Positions 1 to 8,537 of a stretch of DNA of 64,000 nt are shown here, in pieces. This DNA is from Streptomyces spongiicola. GTDB lineage: Bacteria > Actinomycetota > Actinomycetes > Streptomycetales > Streptomycetaceae. The number at the start of each line of letters is the position of its first letter. The first letter of the stretch is position 1. The position numbers were made by a program, and so were the translations under genes. Under the pieces are notes generated by a model. That model did no database searches and was not told the origin of the DNA. It worked only from the letters and a program-made list of their open reading frames with translations. The stretch is from positions 806,001 through 870,000 of the forward strand of contig NZ_CP029254.1 of NCBI RefSeq assembly GCF_003122365.1, given 5' to 3'.

Positions 1-28
1 GGCGGTTCGCGCCGGCGCGGCCGAACCC

Positions 29-243
29 GTGCCGGCGCAGGCAGGGACACAGGCACCGGCGCAGGCAGGGACACAGGCACAGGCACAGGCACAGGCAGGA
101 GCACCGGTACCGGTAGAGACGCAGACGCAGGCGCAGGCACGAGCACCGGTGCCGGCAGGAGCAGCGTTGCAGTCGCAGGCAGGGACACGGGCAGGGACAC
201 AGGCGGAGGCAGGGGTGGCGGTGGTGCGGAGGCGCACGGACAT
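29..243. repeat. Low-complexity repeat at window edge
   Basis: The stretch is built from short iterations of a gcaggcagggacacaggc-like unit, repeated closely at about 37-80 and again near 177-205. A minus-strand frame could begin with an ATG at 243, preceded by a GGGAGA-like ribosome site, and run off the left edge. Its predicted protein is Cys/Ala/Pro-rich low complexity after the first dozen residues, so I do not call it a gene. The plus-strand frame through here runs on as antisense of trpD and is not credible. Confidence 0.5.
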
Positions 244-677
244 GGCGGTGTCTCCCGGCGGTCGGGGGCGAGCTGGCGTGGGGAACCCGCACGGCGCGAC
301 GGCGGCACGGGGCGGCCGCTCCGCGTACGGGTGTTGCCTCGACGCACGCCTGGCGGCGTACGGAGGGGGGCGAGGGCCGACGGCCCGGGGCCGTGTCCGC
401 TGGTCCGTCCGCCCGTCGGGCGGGCGGCGCTCACGGACGTGGCCTAACGCATTCGCTTGCTCACGAGAAGGCTCCCTCGAGGACCAGGACCCCAGGGATG
501 CGACATTCACCGATGTCCGCGGGGTCCGCGCTTGCCGCAGACCTCGCTGCCTGCGGCCTGGTCTTCACCCGGGGCACCCCGCCACGGACGGAGGGTTGCC
601 GGACAGCGGGCCGGGGCCGTCGTCGCTGTCACTCATGACCTTGGGAGGCATCCTGCCACAGGGTGCCCGGTGCGCAA
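244..677. other. Intergenic region, no gene seen
   Basis: This is G+C-rich DNA before the trpD terminator. Open frames crossing it on the plus strand continue into trpD in antisense and show no recognisable domain. I see no tRNA, riboswitch or convincing promoter. Confidence 0.5.
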
Positions 678-704
678 GGCGCGGTCCGCCATCCGGACCG
701 CGCC
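678..704 (-). terminator. Terminator of trpD
   Basis: A perfect 11-bp inverted repeat (678-688 with 694-704) with a 5-nt loop lies about 40 bp beyond the trpD stop. It fits a rho-independent-like hairpin without a U-tract, common in high-G+C actinomycetes. Confidence 0.75.
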
Positions 705-744
705 CGCCCCGCGCCCGCCGCGCCCGCCCCGCGCCCGCCGCGCC

Positions 745-1830
745 TCACGCGTGGCTCGCCGCCACCCACCGGTCCAAAGCGCGCCTGGCCGCGCCGGAGT
801 CGATGGACTCCGCGGCCCGGGCCATGCCGGCCCTGATCTGCTCGACCAGACCGCCCTCGCCGTTCCCGAGCGCGGCGAGCGCCGCAGCCGAGTTCAGCAG
901 GACCGCGTCCCGTACCGGCCCGCCCTCCCCGGCGAGGAGCCGGCGGGCGACATCGGCGTTGTACGAGGCGTCCGCGCCGCGCAGCGCCTCGACCGGGACC
1001 AGTTCGACGCCGACGTCCCGGGGGTCGAAGGACTCCTCGCGCACGGCGCCGTCCCGGACGACCCACACCCGCGAGGTCGCGGTGGTCGTCAGCTCGTCCA
1101 GGCCGTCGTCGCCGCGGAAGACCAGCGCGCTGGATCCGCGTGCGGCGAGCACACCGGCCATGATCGGGGCCATCCGGGCGTCCGCCACACCCGTGGCCTG
1201 AGCCCTCACCCGGGCGGGGTTGGTCAGCGGGCCGAGGAAGTTGAACGTCGTGCGGATGCCGAGTTCCCCGCGGGCCGCGGCGACGTGCCTCAGCGCCGGA
1301 TGGAACCTCACCGCGAAGCAGAAGGTGATCCCCGCCTCGCCGGCGACCGCCGCGACCCGCTCGGGCGCCAGCTCCAGATTGACGCCGAGCTTCTCCAGGA
1401 CGTCCGACGCCCCGCTCGCGCTGGACGCGGCCCGGTTGCCGTGCTTGACCACCTTCGCGCCCGTGCCGGCCACGACGATCGCGGACATGGTGGAGATGTT
1501 CACGGTCCTGGCGCCGTCGCCGCCGGTGCCGACGATGTCGACCGTCGCCCCGGGCACCTCGATCGTCCGGGCGTGCTCGTACATCGTGCGCACGAGCCCG
1601 GAGATCTCCTCGACGGTCTCGCCCTTGGCGCGCAGCGCCACCGCGAACCCGGCGATCTGCGCGTCGGTCGCCTCGCCCCGCAGGATCCGGTCCATGGCCC
1701 AGGCCGTCGCCTCCGCGCCCTGGTCGCGCCCGCTCAGCAGGGAGTCGAGCACCGCGGGCCAGGACAGGGCCGCCGCGGTGGATCGCGCCTCGCCGGGGGC
1801 ACTCCCGTCTGCGGGGGTCACAGCGCTCAT
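745..1830 (-). CDS. trpD: Anthranilate phosphoribosyltransferase
   Basis: TrpD transfers the phosphoribosyl group of PRPP to anthranilate, the second step of tryptophan synthesis, in the cytoplasm. The 361-residue protein has the family layout: a helical N-terminal domain, then the PRPP-binding glycine loop ([16 protein letters not shown]), the KHGNRA segment and the [11 protein letters not shown] motif. Length is normal. The start at 1830 gives a full N-terminus, with a GGAGG-like site just upstream. It stands alone, cut off from the upstream qcr genes by a hairpin at 1893-1925 and ending in its own hairpin at 678-704. No other trp gene is in view, as is usual for scattered Streptomyces trp genes. 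Confidence 0.95.
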   Translation of the reverse strand: MSAVTPADGSAPGEARSTAAALSWPAVLDSLLSGRDQGAEATAWAMDRILRGEATDAQIAGFAVALRAKGETVEEISGLVRTMYEHARTIEVPGATVDIVGTGGDGARTVNISTMSAIVVAGTGAKVVKHGNRAASSASGASDVLEKLGVNLELAPERVAAVAGEAGITFCFAVRFHPALRHVAAARGELGIRTTFNFLGPLTNPARVRAQATGVADARMAPIMAGVLAARGSSALVFRGDDGLDELTTTATSRVWVVRDGAVREESFDPRDVGVELVPVEALRGADASYNADVARRLLAGEGGPVRDAVLLNSAAALAALGNGEGGLVEQIRAGMARAAESIDSGAARRALDRWVAASHA

Positions 1831-1892
1831 GGTCCCTCCTGGGTCCGGTGCGGATGGGGATGCCTCCCACCCTATCGGCCCGCGGCACGGCG

Positions 1893-1925
1893 AAGAGCCC
1901 CGTCCGGGGGATGGACGGGGCTCTT
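1893..1925 (-). terminator. Terminator of the qcr operon
   Basis: A perfect 13-bp inverted repeat (1893-1905 with 1913-1925), 7-nt loop, lies about 60 bp past the qcrB stop. It ends with TT on each arm, so it could also act on the opposite strand. Confidence 0.85.
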
Positions 1926-1982
1926 GGTGCGGCGGTCGCCGGGAGGCCCGGCGGTGGCGGTCGCCGCGATCAGCGCGGGGGA

Positions 1983-3605
1983 TCAGTGGTGGCCGTGGCC
2001 GCTGGTGATCTCCTTGTACTCCTCGACGGTCGGCTTCGCGACCTGGTTGTCCCTGCCGTAGTACGCCTTGCTGAGACGCGCCCGGAGCCGCTCGGTGCGC
2101 GACACCTTCCGCTCCACGCCGTTCTCGTCGACCGTCGGGCCGACCTCGACCGGGGTGTACTGGTAGTGGGAGGTGAGCGTGTGCAGGGCCTCCTGCGTCA
2201 GCGGCTCGTGGACCTCGACGAACTCACCGTGCGGCAGGCGCTTGATGATGCCGGACTCGCGTCCGTGCAGCACCTTGTCCCTGTCCCGCCGCTGGAGGCC
2301 CATGCAGATCCGCTTGGTGATGATGAAGGCCAGGACCGGTCCGGCGAAGAAGAAGATCCGGACGAACCAGGTGATGGCGTTGATGGACAGGCTGAAGTGG
2401 GTGGCCCAGAGGTCGTTTCCGCCGCCGACCAGCAGGATGAAGTACCACGTCAGCCAGGCCACTCCGAAGGCGGTGCGGGTCGGGGCGTTGCGCGGGCGGT
2501 CGAGGATGTGGTGCTCGCGCTTGTCCCCGGTGACCCAGGACTCGATGAACGGGTACACCGCGATCGACGCCAGCACCAGCGGGAAGATCACCAGCGGGAT
2601 GAAGACGCCCAGGACCAGGGTGTGGCCCCACAGGTTGACCTCCCAGCCCGGCATGACGCGGATCAGGCCCTCGGAGAAGCCCATGTACCAGTCGGGTTGC
2701 GCGTTGGTCGACACCTGGTCCGGCCGGTAGGGGCCGAGCGCCCAGATCGGGTTGATCGTGGCGATCGCCGAGATGACCGTGATGATGCCGAAGACCAGGA
2801 AGAAGAAGCCGCCCGCCTTGGCCATGTAGATCGGCAGCAGCGGCATGCCGACGACGTTCTTGTTGGTCCGGCCGGGGCCCGCGAACTGCGTGTGCTTGTG
2901 GTAGAAGACCAGGATCAGGTGCGCCACGAGCAGACCGAGCATGATGCCCGGCAGCAGCAGGATGTGGATCGAGTAGAACCGGGCCACGATGTCGCCGCCG
3001 GGGAACTCCCCGCCGAACAGGAACATCGACAGATACGTGCCGACGATCGGGACGGACAGGATCGCGCCCTGCATGAACCGGACACCGGTGCCGGAGAGCA
3101 GGTCGTCCGGGAGCGAGTAGCCGGTGAAGCCGGTGAACATGCCCAGGACGAACAGCAGGAACCCGAACAGCCAGTTGATCTCGCGCGGCTTGCGGAACGC
3201 GCCCGTGAAGAAGACGCGCATCATGTGGACCATCATGGCCGCGAGGAAGATCAGCGCCGCCCAGTGGTGGATCTGCCGGATCAGCAGACCGCCGCGGACG
3301 TCGAAGCTGATGTCCAGGGTCGAGGCGTACGCCTCCGACATCAGCACGCCCTGCATCGGGACGTAACTGCCGTGGTACTCCACCTCGTTCATCGACGGGT
3401 GGAAGAACAGCGTCAGATACACACCCGTGAGGATGATGATGATGAAGCTGTAGAGCGCGACCTCGCCCAGCATGAAGGACCAGTGGTCCGGGAAGATCTT
3501 GCGCATGTTGGCCTTGGCCAGGGAGTAGATCCCCAGCCGGCCGTCGGCCCAGTCGGCGACGCGCTCGCCGGCCGGAGCCTTCCGCTTGTCGTTCGCAGTG
3601 CTCAT
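1983..3605 (-). CDS. qcrB: Cytochrome bc1 complex cytochrome b subunit
   Basis: QcrB is the membrane core of the menaquinol:cytochrome c reductase and carries both b hemes and the quinol sites. The 540-residue protein has many hydrophobic helices. The heme-ligand histidine regions are visible: IRQIHHWAA in helix B, and [11 protein letters not shown] followed by a [12 protein letters not shown] segment in helix [12 protein letters not shown] segment corresponds to the PEWY quinol-site motif, with the usual actinobacterial D replacing E. The long C-terminal hydrophilic tail, rich in charged residues and ending GHGHH, is typical of actinobacterial QcrB. The start overlaps the qcrA stop by 4 bp, so translation is probably coupled. 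Last gene of qcrC-qcrA-qcrB. Confidence 0.97.
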   Translation of the reverse strand: MSTANDKRKAPAGERVADWADGRLGIYSLAKANMRKIFPDHWSFMLGEVALYSFIIIILTGVYLTLFFHPSMNEVEYHGSYVPMQGVLMSEAYASTLDISFDVRGGLLIRQIHHWAALIFLAAMMVHMMRVFFTGAFRKPREINWLFGFLLFVLGMFTGFTGYSLPDDLLSGTGVRFMQGAILSVPIVGTYLSMFLFGGEFPGGDIVARFYSIHILLLPGIMLGLLVAHLILVFYHKHTQFAGPGRTNKNVVGMPLLPIYMAKAGGFFFLVFGIITVISAIATINPIWALGPYRPDQVSTNAQPDWYMGFSEGLIRVMPGWEVNLWGHTLVLGVFIPLVIFPLVLASIAVYPFIESWVTGDKREHHILDRPRNAPTRTAFGVAWLTWYFILLVGGGNDLWATHFSLSINAITWFVRIFFFAGPVLAFIITKRICMGLQRRDRDKVLHGRESGIIKRLPHGEFVEVHEPLTQEALHTLTSHYQYTPVEVGPTVDENGVERKVSRTERLRARLSKAYYGRDNQVAKPTVEEYKEITSGHGHH

Positions 3606-4651
3606 CCGCGCTCCCAGAAAGAGGGACCGACGGGCTCGTCGAAGTCGCCGAGCGCCTCGAGGAATCCTTCGTCATTCACACCGATCCGCAGCTGCGGGAG
3701 GGCGTGGCCGGCCGGGCCGAAGATGACGCGGGCGCCGTCGGAGAGGTCGAAGGTGGACTGGTGGCACGGGCACAGCACATGGTGCGTCTGCTGCTCGTAC
3801 AGGGAGATCGGACACCCCACGTGGGTGCAGATCTTCGAGAAGGCGACGATGCCCTCGTGGGACCACTCGAGTTCGCGCCGGTCCTTGATGTCCTCCGGCT
3901 GGATCCGGACGATCATCAGGGCGGCCTTGGCGATCTCGGTCTGGAAGCTGTGGTCGTGCTCGCTGAGGCCCTCGGGCATGGCGAAGGTCAGCGAGCCCAC
4001 GGAGACGTCCTCGGGACGCAGCGGCTCGTTGGTGTTCATGTTGATGAGCTGCTTGCCCTTGGCCCACAGGGTGTGGCGGAGCTTGTCCTCCGGCAGCGGG
4101 CCGAGGTCGCGCAGCAGCATCACACCGGAGAGCGGCACCATGGCGAGCGCGCCGAAGAGGGTGTTGCGGATCAGCTTGCGCCGGCCGAAGCCGGACTCCT
4201 CCGCGCCCGCGGCGAAGTCGGCCATCACCTTGGCCCTGACCTCGGGCGGGGCCTCGATCGGGTGGCGCTCGTCCACCCGCTCCTCGTCGGACATCAGGGT
4301 GCGGGCCCAGTGGACCGCGCCCGCGCCGATGCAGAACAGGGCCAGACCGAGGGTCGTGCCCAGCGCGAAGTTCAGGGCGCTGACATGGCCGAACGGCCAG
4401 ATGTAGACGATCTTGTCGACCGGGAAGACGACGTACGACGCGATGAACGCGACCGTCGACAGCATCGACACGGTGAACAGCAGGGCGACCGTGCGCTCGG
4501 ACCGCCGGGCGGCCCGCTCGTCGATGTCCTGGACCCGCGGCCGGTGGGCCGGGAGGCCCGGGTCGGCGAAGGGTTCCTTCACCGCCACGGCGCCGTGTGC
4601 GTGGTCCTGCTCGGAGGACGGGGACTCTTCGGGAATGTCTTGGCTACTCAT
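3602..4651 (-). CDS. qcrA: Cytochrome bc1 complex Rieske iron-sulfur subunit
   Basis: QcrA carries the [2Fe-2S] cluster that takes the first electron from menaquinol. The 349-residue protein shows hydrophobic helices in its N-terminal half, the extra helices expected of actinobacterial QcrA, and a C-terminal Rieske fold with the two cluster-binding motifs CTHVGCP and CPCHQST. The N-terminal 60 residues are charged and probably cytoplasmic. It overlaps qcrC upstream and qcrB downstream by 4 bp each, so the three subunits are probably made in fixed ratio. Confidence 0.97.
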   Translation of the reverse strand: MSSQDIPEESPSSEQDHAHGAVAVKEPFADPGLPAHRPRVQDIDERAARRSERTVALLFTVSMLSTVAFIASYVVFPVDKIVYIWPFGHVSALNFALGTTLGLALFCIGAGAVHWARTLMSDEERVDERHPIEAPPEVRAKVMADFAAGAEESGFGRRKLIRNTLFGALAMVPLSGVMLLRDLGPLPEDKLRHTLWAKGKQLINMNTNEPLRPEDVSVGSLTFAMPEGLSEHDHSFQTEIAKAALMIVRIQPEDIKDRRELEWSHEGIVAFSKICTHVGCPISLYEQQTHHVLCPCHQSTFDLSDGARVIFGPAGHALPQLRIGVNDEGFLEALGDFDEPVGPSFWERG

Positions 4652-5457
4652 GACTTCTTGGCCTTAGCGGTGTGGGCCGCGACCCAGATGGCGGTGGCGA
4701 TCAGCGCGCCCATCCCGAACACCCAGGCGAACAGTCCCTCGCTGACGGGGCCGAGCCCACCGAGGCTCAGTCCGCCCGGGGTGGGCGTGTCGCCGCTGTT
4801 GACGCTCTGGACGTACGCGATGATGTCGCGCTTCTCCTGCTCCGGCATCGTCGTGTCGGGGAAGGACGGCATGTTCTGCGGGCCGGTCTGCATGGCCTCG
4901 TACAGGTGCTTCGCGCTCACTCCCCTGAGGTTGGGGGCGTACTTGCCGTCCGTCAGCGCGCCGCCCTCACCCGTGAAGTTGTGGCACTGGGCGCAGTTGG
5001 TGCGGAACAGCACGCCGCCGTTGGCGATGTCGGCACCCTCGGGGTTGTACTGCGACTCGGTCGGCGTGACCGGGCCCGGGCCCAGGGAGGCGACGTACGC
5101 CGCGAGCTGGTCGATCTCGGCCTGGCTGTAGATCACCGGCTTCTTCGGCATCTGCGCGCCCGGCTGCTGGGCGGGCATCCGGCCGGTGCCGACCTGGAAG
5201 TCCACGGCGGCGGATCCGACGCCGACCAGGGACGGGCCGTCGGACGTACCCTGACCGCCGGTTCCGTGGCAGCTGGCGCAGCCGACGGTGTAGAGCTTCT
5301 TGCCCTCCTCGATGGCGAGGGACTGGGCGGTTTCATCGGCCTGCGCCTTGTCCGCGGGTGCGAACGCGGCGTACAGCCCCCCGGTGGCCGCCAGCGCGAG
5401 GAGTAGGACGACGAACGCCGCCAGCGGATGGCGTCGTCGTGCGGAGAGCTTTTTCAC
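4648..5457 (-). CDS. qcrC: Cytochrome bc1 complex diheme cytochrome c subunit
   Basis: QcrC replaces cytochrome c1 plus a soluble cytochrome c in actinobacteria and passes electrons directly to the aa3 oxidase. The 269-residue protein has an N-terminal anchor, two class I cytochrome c domains with heme motifs CASCH and CAQCH, and a C-terminal transmembrane helix followed by a Lys-rich tail. Downstream methionines in each domain could be the axial ligands. Translation starts at a GTG (5457). It is first of the overlapping qcrC-A-B set and lies 65 bp after ctaE, so all four may share a transcript. Confidence 0.96.
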   Translation of the reverse strand: MKKLSARRRHPLAAFVVLLLALAATGGLYAAFAPADKAQADETAQSLAIEEGKKLYTVGCASCHGTGGQGTSDGPSLVGVGSAAVDFQVGTGRMPAQQPGAQMPKKPVIYSQAEIDQLAAYVASLGPGPVTPTESQYNPEGADIANGGVLFRTNCAQCHNFTGEGGALTDGKYAPNLRGVSAKHLYEAMQTGPQNMPSFPDTTMPEQEKRDIIAYVQSVNSGDTPTPGGLSLGGLGPVSEGLFAWVFGMGALIATAIWVAAHTAKAKKS

Positions 5458-5522
5458 GGATTACCCCGGTGTCAGGATCTTCTGCGTCGGTGCTTCTGGA
5501 AGGTGTGCGGGTACGGGCCCGG

Positions 5523-6143
5523 CTACTTGATCATGTAGATCGTGGCGAAGAGGCCGATCCAGACGACATCGACGAAGTGCCAGTAGTAGGACACGACGAT
5601 GGCCGCGGTCGCCTGCTCGTGGGTGAACCTCCGGGCCGCGTACGTCCTGCCGAGAACGAGCAGGAAGGCGATGAGACCGCCCGTCACGTGCAGGCCGTGG
5701 AAGCCGGTGGTCAGGTAGAAGACCGAGCCGTACGGGTCCGACGAGAGCGAGAGGCCCTGGTGCTTGACCAGCTCGGTGTACTCGAACACCTGGCCGCCGA
5801 TGAAGATCGCACCCATCACGAACGTGATCACGAACCACGTGCGGAGCTTCTTCACGTCACCGCGCTCGGCGGCGAAGACGCCGAGCTGGCAGGTGAGGGA
5901 GGAGAGCACCAGGATCGTGGTGTTGGTCGCCGCGAAGGGGAAGTTCAGGGCAGATGCCTGCTCCGCCCAGTAGTCGGCACCCATCACTGATCGCAGGGTG
6001 AAGTACATCGCGAAGAGGGCCGCGAAGAACATCAGCTCGGAACTCAACCAGATGATGGTTCCGACGCTGGTGAGGTTCGGCCGATTGACCGACGGGTGCG
6101 CGTGCCCGGTTTCTACTGTCGTTGCTGTCGCCACGACCGACAT
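5523..6143 (-). CDS. ctaE: Cytochrome c oxidase subunit III
   Basis: Subunit III of the aa3 terminal oxidase. The 206-residue protein has about five hydrophobic helices with the family segments [17 protein letters not shown] near the N-terminus, FHGLHVTGG in the middle and [14 protein letters not shown] at the end. The start at 6143 agrees with homologue length. The ATG sits inside a perfect inverted repeat (6134-6154), which could be an operator or an mRNA hairpin controlling initiation. It is separated from the ctaC-D-F genes by two unrelated genes, as in other Streptomyces. Confidence 0.96.
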   Translation of the reverse strand: MSVVATATTVETGHAHPSVNRPNLTSVGTIIWLSSELMFFAALFAMYFTLRSVMGADYWAEQASALNFPFAATNTTILVLSSLTCQLGVFAAERGDVKKLRTWFVITFVMGAIFIGGQVFEYTELVKHQGLSLSSDPYGSVFYLTTGFHGLHVTGGLIAFLLVLGRTYAARRFTHEQATAAIVVSYYWHFVDVVWIGLFATIYMIK

Positions 6144-6154
6144 TATGTCGGTCG
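6134..6154. promoter_or_regulatory. Inverted repeat over the ctaE start codon
   Basis: A perfect 9-bp inverted repeat (cgaccgaca / tgtcggtcg) is separated by 3 nt and overlaps the ctaE ATG (6141-6143). On RNA it would form a short hairpin burying part of the start codon. On DNA it could be an operator. Function is inference. Confidence 0.5.
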
Positions 6155-6330
6155 CTTATCCAGCCCTCACTCCGGGGGTGCCGTTCGGTGTGTCAGTGGG
6201 CCTCCTCCAGCCCGAACGGCCCAGCAAAAGCAGTCACCGAGCCGGTACCGGCGGTACTGGGCGGGCCCGGTGAGGAGTAGCATCCGGCCCATCGGTGCAG
6301 CCCCGATCTCCCCGACGAACCGGAGGAACG

Positions 6331-6729
6331 ATGCAGTCGACCGCCACGGTGCTGGTGTACAGCGACAACTCCGGCACCCGCGAACAGGTGCGGCTCGCCA
6401 CGGGCCGCCGCCCGGCCGCCGACGCTCCCGCGGTCGAGTTCGTCGAGTGCGCGACCCTGCCCGCGGTCCTCGAGAAGCTGGACGGGGGCGGGATCGACGT
6501 GTGCGTGCTGGACGGCGAGGCGGTGCCCGCGGGCGGCATGGGCGTGTGCCGGCAGATCAAGGACGAGGTCTTCGACTGCCCGCCGGTGCTGGTGCTCATG
6601 GGGCGCCCGCAGGACGCCTGGCTGGCCACCTGGAGCCGTGCGGACGCCGCGGTGACGCTCCCGGTCGAGCCGGTGGAGTTCGCGGGCGCGCTGGCCGGGC
6701 TGCTGCGCCGGGGGCGGGCCGCGGCCTGA
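6331..6729 (+). CDS. Degenerate response-regulator receiver-like protein
   Basis: A 132-residue single-domain protein with the alternating hydrophobic strands of a CheY-type receiver. The start at 6331 is chosen over an in-frame upstream codon at 6295 because CGGAGGAACG precedes the ATG at good spacing. A VCVLDGE segment occupies the phospho-acceptor strand. The acidic pair of strand 1 is reduced to YSDNSG, and the conserved Lys of strand 5 is absent (TLPVEP where a KP would be expected). It may therefore signal without canonical phosphorylation. There is no output domain. It is divergent from ctaE and convergent with the transpeptidase gene. Its place among the oxidase genes suggests a link to respiration, but that is only context. 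Confidence 0.75.
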   Translation: MQSTATVLVYSDNSGTREQVRLATGRRPAADAPAVEFVECATLPAVLEKLDGGGIDVCVLDGEAVPAGGMGVCRQIKDEVFDCPPVLVLMGRPQDAWLATWSRADAAVTLPVEPVEFAGALAGLLRRGRAAA

Positions 6730-6733
6730 CACC

Positions 6734-6749
6734 GCGGGGCCCGCCCCGC
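6734..6749. terminator. Short bidirectional hairpin
   Basis: A 7-bp perfect inverted repeat with a 2-nt spacer fills most of the 24-bp gap between two convergent genes and could end transcription from both sides. Confidence 0.45.
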
Positions 6750-6753
6750 ACGC

Positions 6754-8007
6754 TCAGACCCGGGGCCGCAGCCGTGCGCCGCCCGTGCCGGCGGCGCCGT
6801 CCCGGGTCCCCTGGAGCAGTGCGCTGCCGGTGCGCCACTCGTCCCAGTCGAGGTTCCAGTCGCCGAAGCCGTTCCCGAACGGGTCCATCGGCGCACCGAG
6901 GCTGTTGACGACCTCGACGATGTCGCCCTCGCGCACGTTCCTGAAGAACCAGGCCGCGTGCGCGGTCGACATGCCGGTGCAGCCGTGGCTGACGTTCGCG
7001 TACCCCTGGGAGCCGACCGACCAGGGGGCGGCGTGGACGTACTCGCCGCTCCAGGTGACCCGGGTCGCGTAGTAGACGGGCAGGTCGTAGGACTCGGCGC
7101 TGCCGACCGGGATGCCGATGCTGGTACCGCGCATACGGACGAAGTACTCCTTGCCGAGCACCACCTTGACGCCGTTGCGGGTGGAGAAGCCCGGCTTGCC
7201 GGTGGTCACCGGAATGGTGTTGATCACTTCTCCGTTGCGCTTGACCGTCATCCGGTGGGTGGACGCGTCGGTGACGGCCTCCACACGGTCGCCGATCGTC
7301 AGCTTCAGGGGCTTGGCGGGGCCGCCGTACAGCCGGTCGCCGACCTTCACACCGTCCAGGGTGCTGCGCACCTCGACGGAGGCGCCGGCGGGCCAGTACT
7401 CCTTCGGGCGGTAGTGCAGCTTCTTGTCGTCCACCCAGTGCCAGGCGCCCTCGACCGCCGGGTCCGAGGTGACCTTGAGGGAGCGTTCGACCGCCGCCCG
7501 GTCCGCCGTGGCCGACACGGGGCTGCTGAGTTCCGCGGTGACCGGCTGCCCCACCCCGTAGGTGCCCGCCTTCGGTCCCAGCTCGATGCCGAGGAGGCGC
7601 TTCGGCGAGGCCGTCTCGAAGGTGAGGGTGCGCAGGCCGGGGGCGCCGCCGCCGTTCTCCGTGGCGACGCGGACGGTGTAGCGCGTGCCGGCCGCGAGAG
7701 GGGCCGTGGAACTCCATCTCGCGCCGTCCGCGGACAGCTCGCCCGCCAGGTAGCGGCCGGCGGTGTCGACGGCGGTGACGTCCGTGATCCGGCCGTCCTT
7801 GCCCTTGGCGGTGACCACGAGGGGCTTGTCCGGGTCCGCCTTGGTGCCGGAGGGCGGCGCGTTGAAGGCGACCTGACGCGCCGCGTCGTACGGCCGCGCC
7901 GACAACGGGTGGCTGTCCTGGCCGCCGCACCCGGTCGTCCCCGCCCCGAGGGCCAGGGCGAGCACGGTGCAGCTCGCTACGGTGCGCTTGCGCGGCGTGT
8001 CGTTCAT
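6754..8007 (-). CDS. L,D-transpeptidase lipoprotein with Ig-like domains
   Basis: A secreted enzyme predicted to make 3-3 cross-links in peptidoglycan. A Lys/Arg-rich N-terminus, a hydrophobic stretch and a Cys in TTGCGG form a lipoprotein signal. Two beta-rich Ig-like regions follow, then a YkuD catalytic domain of about 130 residues ending in SHGCTGMS, with His and the nucleophilic Cys in place. The usual Asn/Arg after the Cys region is replaced by TGMS, a common actinobacterial variant. I prefer ATG 8007; an in-frame GTG lies at 8013 and neither has a strong ribosome site. Length (417 residues) fits actinobacterial Ldt proteins. It interrupts the cytochrome oxidase genes but is probably transcribed alone. 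Confidence 0.9.
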   Translation of the reverse strand: MNDTPRKRTVASCTVLALALGAGTTGCGGQDSHPLSARPYDAARQVAFNAPPSGTKADPDKPLVVTAKGKDGRITDVTAVDTAGRYLAGELSADGARWSSTAPLAAGTRYTVRVATENGGGAPGLRTLTFETASPKRLLGIELGPKAGTYGVGQPVTAELSSPVSATADRAAVERSLKVTSDPAVEGAWHWVDDKKLHYRPKEYWPAGASVEVRSTLDGVKVGDRLYGGPAKPLKLTIGDRVEAVTDASTHRMTVKRNGEVINTIPVTTGKPGFSTRNGVKVVLGKEYFVRMRGTSIGIPVGSAESYDLPVYYATRVTWSGEYVHAAPWSVGSQGYANVSHGCTGMSTAHAAWFFRNVREGDIVEVVNSLGAPMDPFGNGFGDWNLDWDEWRTGSALLQGTRDGAAGTGGARLRPRV

Positions 8008-8061
8008 GAGCACACGCTATGGAGGAACCCCCGCGGCGGCGCGCCGGAAGACTGCAAACGA

Positions 8062-8102
8062 GGGGCCCGGACACCACCCTTTCGGGTCAGTGTCCGGGCC
8101 CC
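8062..8102 (-). terminator. Terminator of the ctaCDF operon
   Basis: A perfect 12-bp inverted repeat (8062-8073 with 8091-8102) around a 17-nt loop lies about 40 bp past the ctaF stop. Confidence 0.8.
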
Positions 8103-8138
8103 TGCGCGGTGGTGGGCGGCGTCGCCGCCACCTCACCG

Positions 8139-8537
8139 CTACTGGTTCTGGTTCTCTCCGCGGTAGTACTCGAAGACCCAGCCGAAGATGCCGACCAGGA
8201 TCAGCGGAGCCGAGAAGTACATGATCCACCAGCCCATCGCGACGGACAGGAAGGCCAGTGCGCCGCCGGCCGCGAGCGAGAGCGGCTGCCAGCTGTGCGG
8301 CGAGAAGAAGCCGACCTCACCGGCCTCGTCCGCGACGTCGGCCTCCTTGTCGTCCTGCGCCATCGCGTCGACCCGCCGGGCCGTGAAGGCCAGGTAGTAG
8401 CCGATCATGATGCTCAGGCCGAACGCCAGGAACAGTGCCGTCGTACCCGCCGGCTCCTTCGACCACACGCCGTAGAGGACGGCCATGGCGAGGATGAAGA
8501 CGCTCAGCCAGATGAACATCCTGCCTTGGATCTTCAC
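8139..8537 (-). CDS. ctaF: Cytochrome c oxidase subunit IV, actinobacterial type
   Basis: A small accessory subunit of the aa3 oxidase, found in actinobacteria. The 132-residue protein has four hydrophobic helices: two in the N-terminal half and two after a short acidic loop rich in Asp/Glu. It starts within the last codons of ctaD (4-bp overlap), which makes co-translation likely. Identification rests on the helix pattern, the length and its fixed place after ctaD. Confidence 0.93.
   Translation of the reverse strand: MKIQGRMFIWLSVFILAMAVLYGVWSKEPAGTTALFLAFGLSIMIGYYLAFTARRVDAMAQDDKEADVADEAGEVGFFSPHSWQPLSLAAGGALAFLSVAMGWWIMYFSAPLILVGIFGWVFEYYRGENQNQ

Noticed and set aside
29..1201. 390-residue plus-strand open frame at the window start
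   Set aside because: Half is simple repeat and the rest is antisense to trpD; no recognisable domain.
1848..4406. 852-residue plus-strand frame across qcrB and qcrA
   Set aside because: Antisense shadow of strongly conserved minus-strand genes; Arg/Asp/Gln-rich composition typical of such shadows.
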